Below, one piece after another: positions 60,125 to 64,000 of a stretch of DNA of 64,000 bases (the stretch's first letter is position 1; each line of letters opens with the position of its first letter). The notes beneath the pieces are model-generated. The model was given only the letters and a program-made list of their open reading frames with translations, was not told where the DNA came from and made no database searches. Location: assembly GCA_023238725.1 (NCBI GenBank), contig CM041531.1, forward strand, positions 24,282,143-24,346,142, read 5' to 3'. Source of the stretch: Scortum barcoo. Lineage: Eukaryota > Chordata > Actinopteri > Centrarchiformes > Terapontidae. The position numbers and the translations under genes were made by a program.

Positions 60125-60620
60125 TTAGTCAAAATCAATGTCGATAAAAGTTAGGAAGTCAACATGTTCTTCCTCCGTTGGAGGGGAATTTGGATTAGTG
60201 GCAGAATACATTATTTTCGTATTTGTTGTTTGGGTGGTGATTTGTTTGCAAACAGATTTAAGGCAGGTGATCAGAAGATTAATAAGAATAAACATTCCAA
60301 GACAGAGCAACATGAAATTCAAAAATTACATATCCCAAAGCACCTAATTTCTCCTTTAACCAGTCAAAAAGAGTGGTATAGTATAGGTATAGTGCCAATA
60401 TCTTGGCAATGTTTTTCATGTGGTCAGTTATTTCCTGTATTGTGGCATTTTGGTTTGGTATAAATGTGCAACATTCAGTTCCAATGATGGCACAAGTTCC
60501 CCCTTGTGATGCCAGTAACTAGTCCAGTGCAGCTCGATTCTGCAGAGCCATGAGTCTTATTGCCGACATTTCTTGTGAGAGCGTGGTCATGCCCTTGGCA
60601 GTGCACTGTAAAATGTAATA
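60125..60620 (-). pseudogene. endogenous-retrovirus env remnant (transmembrane subunit)
   Basis: Minus-strand translation around 60600-60440 shows features of a retroviral envelope transmembrane subunit. There is a heptad-like stretch ending in LQNRAALD, then a Cys-X6-Cys-Cys motif: the first Cys codon is 60494-60492 and the Cys pair is 60473-60468. A TAG stop (60521-60519) interrupts the frame just before that motif. A second frame (60322-60125) supplies a hydrophobic membrane-spanning segment and a polar, acidic tail, implying a frame break near 60330. No surface subunit, gag, pol or LTR is recognisable next to it. It is a decayed fragment with no protein function expected. Confidence 0.7.
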
Positions 60621-61306
60621 AGTTTCTAAGTAAAGTTTGTCATTAACTTTAAGCTGTTAAAGCTGAAAGACTACTCAGTAAATCTAAGGTATTGTAACTC
60701 AAAAATAATTAATTTGGCAAACTATAAAATACTCTACTCACTACTACTACTCACTGAAAAAAGTTATGCTAACAAGTCTAAGCATTCACATTACTCAGAA
60801 AATATAAGGAAACCGATTGCCTCAATTTCTTTAAGTAAGCTGAACTAAAAATGTTCAAGTTCTTGGAAAAAGAGACGACAGTTTGAAGGAGACACAAAAA
60901 CTGTTTATTTGTTCCCCAAGAAAACAGTTCAGTCACATTCATTAACATGACCAGCAGATACGAATCTGCTTAAGTGCAACTCTGTAATTGCAACAGAGTG
61001 CAACTCTGTTTAGAACTATGGAGACTGACTTGCAAGATTTGCTAAATGTAGAGCCAACCCAACTGGCTAGAGAGCCTAATGCTGTTATATCACAACATCA
61101 ACAGACTCCTTATTAAAGAACACATGTTAATAAGCATATGCACATACGGAATCTGCATCAGCCTGTTTGAGAACAATGAGCATTGAGACTCCCTCCAACA
61201 AAAAAAAAAAAAAACGGGGGAGGTTTCACTGGCAGTAGTAGGGCAAACATCATAGCATGACCTGACATGTAACATAGCCTACTATTCACATTGTGAAGAC
61301 ATTCAC
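60621..61306. other. intergenic stretch, nothing recognised
   Basis: AT-rich DNA with a poly(A)-type run at about 61199-61214. It separates the env remnant from the SAMD3-like pseudogene and may include the latter's 3' UTR. No coding signal was found. Confidence 0.4.
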
Positions 61307-63321
61307 TCATTGCAACAGAAGATTTTTGAGTGATTGTACTTTTGGTTTTAGGGATTTGTGTCCAAGTGACAGAAGCACTCTTTGAATAAAGTTGAAGGTG
61401 TTGTTCAGTTGTTTAGGGTACTCCAAATTCAGGGCGTAAATCAGCCCAAAGAGAAGGCACATAGCATCTGGAAGATCTTTAACGTCATCCATCACCACTG
61501 TTCCATTCAAAATGATTGCAGTACCTGAAGCCTGTTGGTGGAGTGAGTCAGGAGAGCCCAGGTCATCCTCAGGAATGTAACATCTGTGCAGATTGATAAG
61601 GAAACTATCAACACAGTAGAGACAGCTGTCACAACTGTACCACAACAGTCTACTCACCAGCCTCTTGTGGCAATATAGTAGCAAGATGCATAAGAGCATC
61701 AACAATAAAGTGCTGTTGTTGTGAGAAGGGGAAGCTCAGAACAATGTTGTTTACCTACATATTAAACTTTGCAATCGAACCTTTTAAAGACTGCATATCC
61801 ACTAAAAAGTCCTGCTCATGAATAGATTATCAGTGTGATCATATGTAAATAAAGCAGCAATGACTCAGACAGAGTGGAAGATACATAATACTGTGGTGTG
61901 GAATTGAAATAATAGGGACTACAAACAACTTACAAAGCATGTCTTGAAAAAGTCTGCATTCTCATCTCCAAGGATGGCAGGAAGCCCATGGAGGACGATT
62001 GTCCGGTTCACAGTAACATCCATACTCTGAAAAAAAAATTCAAAACAAAAATCACTCTAAAATGGTCAAGAACAATTAACAGCAGACATAATGTATTTGC
62101 ACTATTTTACGGAAAAATCTTACTCATGGTGTGAAATTTTGCAGATATTCCTGTAGTTTCTTGCTGACACGTCCTCCCTTGGACTTGAAAATCTTCAAAA
62201 ATCGCGGAGTGTACTTGTCAAGAATTCTATTTTTAAGTTTGCAACAATCTAAAGGAAATGTTAAGATTTAAGATGCAGTCAATTTAGACAAGAACAAAGG
62301 ACAACTACTATTACATCTGCCTTTACAATAAACAGCAACTGCTGTAACCAGTTTTGCTCTACTGAGTTTTAAAGTACCTGACTCTGTGTGAAGAGTGCTG
62401 GCCACCTTTCTATTGTGTCTTTCACTGGAGCCTCCAGGTTTACCAATTCTTGTCTTCTTAAGGCATATGTGGAGTCCATCATCTGGGAGATAACAACAGC
62501 ATCTGGGCAAGGCGTTTTCTCATCTCTTCTACAAGTTCTTTGTGCTTGGACTCCATGCTGGCCTCATCTTCACCATCAGTAAAATTGGGAAGAAAATTAA
62601 CGTTGCACCGTTTGGGTCTTTTGACACTTTTCTGAGATGCTTGAGCTCTTCTCTTTCTGTGACTTATGGCCACATCTCACCATCCAGCTCGACGCACTTT
62701 GCTTCGGTAATTCCCCATTTTGTACTTGAAGCTATTTTTCCAGCCATTGCATCCAGAGGACGAGCCTGGTTCTTTGAGGCATGGATGCTTTTGAATCAGT
62801 GCAGTTGCAACAGCCTGAAAGTTTTCATCACTTGGAAATGACTTAAAGCTGTAAATTGTCTCAGCAAGTTTTTCCAGGATTTCATGTTTCATGTCCTTAG
62901 GCACATTTAGATATGTTTTGTCTTTCATATACAGGAGATTTCCCTGCCGTAATCTGTATTTAGTGTTCACTGGAAAATACGGAATTTCAAAAATCTCTGG
63001 CCATGGAGATCGAGCAAGTGAAGACCAACTACTGGGGGAGGGAGAGAGGATATCAGTGTCAGTTGTGCTAGATGTGCTAGGTGTGCCTACTGTGGATGTA
63101 GGCAACAGGGTGATTATCTTGAGGGTGGCTTTGTCAGGCAGGTCAGTGAGGTTGACAAGGGCATTGTTAAAATCAGGATCCTCATACTGAAGGGAGAACT
63201 TGTACTGCAGATCCAGCTTCACTTCAAGCTGTTCAATGAGTGAGTCAAGCATCTGTGGTTTTCCATCAAGTATGATTTTCCTGATGTCATGGACAATTAT
63301 ACGTAATGTTATCCTCTCCAT
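61307..63321 (-). pseudogene. SAMD3-like (sterile alpha motif domain-containing protein 3-like) gene, degenerate
   Basis: The N-terminal part (63321-62680) is open for 214 codons from an ATG just after a TTTTTAG acceptor. It resembles the fish proteins usually named SAMD3-like: MERITLRIIVHDIRK, SPWPEIFEIPYFP, TALIQKHPCLKEPGSSSG and KYKMGNYRSKVRRAGW. The same frame continues after a TGA at 62679-62677. A one-base frame break follows near 62487, before DSTYALRRQELVNLEAPVKD and ERWPALF, ending at a donor at 62378. Later exons are 62248-62124 (CCKLKNRILDKYTPRFLKIF, ending in TGA), 62026-61934 (VTVNRTIVLHGLPAIL) and about 61600-61307 (PDAMCLLFGLIYALNLEYPK), stop TGA at 61309-61307. The lesions indicate a pseudogene unless the assembly is wrong there. 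Such genes are multi-copy in fish; their function is unknown to me. Confidence 0.6.
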
Positions 63322-63366
63322 TGTTTGTGACTCTAAAAATATTTGAAAAAGAAAGTTAGTTATGAA

Positions 63367-63786
63367 ACTTGACATCAAAAGGTAAAGTATCCAATCAGCA
63401 AAAAATATAGTGCTTTAGGGTAATAAATGTTCTGCCCCTAATTCTGCAGGGTGCAAGAGGAAATGGGTCATTCAGGTCAGAAAGCTGGTTGAGTGACAGT
63501 GATGACACATGAGTGCATAGCTCATAAGAACATAGATGCTCATTGTACCATGATGTCAGATCTTTGCACATAAACAACTTGACATCAAAAGGTAAAGTAT
63601 CCAATCAGCAAAAAATATAGTGCTTTAGGGTAATAAATGTTCTGCCCCTAATTCTGTAGGATGCAAGAGGAAATGGGTCATTCAGGTCAGAAAGCTGGTT
63701 GAGTGACAGTGATGACACATGAGTGCATAGCTCATAAGAACACAGATGCTCATTGTACCATGATGTCAGATCTTTGCACACAAACA
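63367..63786 (-). repeat. 210-bp tandem duplication of a terminal coding segment
   Basis: Units 63367-63576 and 63577-63786 are nearly identical over 210 bp, differing at only a handful of positions. Each holds the same 3' coding end and stop codon. Because 210 is a multiple of three, the two copies are in the same frame, separated by the stop of the first. Confidence 0.9.
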
Positions 63787-63997
63787 AAACATCACTGTTG
63801 ATGACAAGGATTTTGTGGATTTGCTTAAAATCAGATAGACATGCACAAGGACCAACAGACACAATCATATCTGGACAATATTTGATGCTGTCAATGCTCA
63901 CAGATGCTGCAGCAAGGACAGTTTTTTGAGCAGCATATTTCTCGTTCAACAAGTTTTGAATGTTCCCAGGGAATGATGAGACCAAAGAAAATGTCAC
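63605..63997 (-). CDS. C-terminal part of an unnamed repetitive-family gene (partial)
   Basis: The minus-strand open frame runs in from beyond the right edge, or from an exon start close to it, and ends at TGA 63607-63605. The visible 130 codons include PDMIVSVGPCACLSDFKQIH, INSDVLFVCKDLTSWYNEHL and the end FITLKHYIFC. The ending (Pro-Phe-Pro-Leu, then Tyr, then a short Lys-His-Tyr tail) resembles the C-terminus of zinc-finger or transposase-like proteins that occur in many copies in fish genomes. I cannot name it. It precedes the SAMD3-like gene in the same orientation, so the two may travel together. A second copy of its last 70 codons follows directly (63604-63395). Confidence 0.45.
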   Translation of the reverse strand: MTFSLVSSFPGNIQNLLNEKYAAQKTVLAAASVSIDSIKYCPDMIVSVGPCACLSDFKQIHKILVINSDVLFVCKDLTSWYNEHLCSYELCTHVSSLSLNQLSDLNDPFPLASYRIRGRTFITLKHYIFC

Positions 63998-64000
63998 CTT

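Noticed and set aside
62655..62680. A possible intron GTGAG...CACAG between two SAMD3-like segments
   Set aside because: It would be only about 24 nt long and the join would create a stop codon; an in-frame TGA in a continuous exon is simpler.
1..64000. CRISPR arrays, bacterial operons, phage or plasmid features, tRNA or rRNA genes
   Set aside because: No repeat-spacer pattern, ribosome-binding-site architecture or recognisable structural RNA was seen; the content is vertebrate nuclear DNA.

Overview
The window looks like nuclear DNA of a teleost, most likely a spiny-rayed (percomorph-type) fish. The protein-coding genes have vertebrate exon-intron structure with GT/AG junctions. The repeats are typical of fish genomes: an L2-like LINE, several Tc1-like transposons, a BEL/Pao LTR element, short inverted-repeat elements and many CA/GT microsatellites. 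There is no bacterial-style gene organisation. All gene calls were made by reading exons and splice junctions by eye and by recalling vertebrate protein families; no database was searched.

Six host genes lie head-to-tail on the minus strand. From right to left: a family-6 glycosyltransferase (ABO/GGTA1-like, 59176-43449), mpc1 (41570-37277), kifbp (35484-29855), srgn (23535-17963), vps26a (16635-10173) and the 5' half of supv3l1 (6119-2496, continuing off the left edge). KIFBP-SRGN-VPS26A-SUPV3L1 is the order known from human 10q22. In human, MPC1 is on another chromosome, so its place next to kifbp here is a fish-specific or rearranged junction. Reading frames close exactly for five genes: 328 aa Vps26a, 162 aa serglycin, 641 aa Kifbp, 109 aa Mpc1 and 359 aa glycosyltransferase.

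The mpc1 frame closes only if a 4-nucleotide micro-exon (40235-40238) is included. The glycosyltransferase frame closes with a first exon at 59115-59176 that encodes the signal anchor, about 11 kb upstream of exon 2. The intron between them holds an L1-type LINE fragment and a full BEL/Pao element (49593-57449, 5-bp target duplication CTGCC). That element has itself been hit by a hAT-like element in pol and a Tc1-like element in the 3' LTR.

The right end (59.2-64 kb) is accessory. It has a decayed retroviral env transmembrane fragment, a broken SAMD3-like gene of a type that is multi-copy in fish, and the C-terminal end of a second repetitive-family gene whose last 210 bp are tandemly duplicated.

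The genes are not a functional operon. They are neighbouring housekeeping or cell-type genes: mitochondrial RNA decay, retromer sorting, secretory-granule proteoglycan, kinesin-binding protein, mitochondrial pyruvate import and Golgi glycosylation. The real gaps are the intergenic stretches at 6.1-10.2, 23.6-28.9, 35.5-36.4 and 41.6-43.4 kb, which are described individually.
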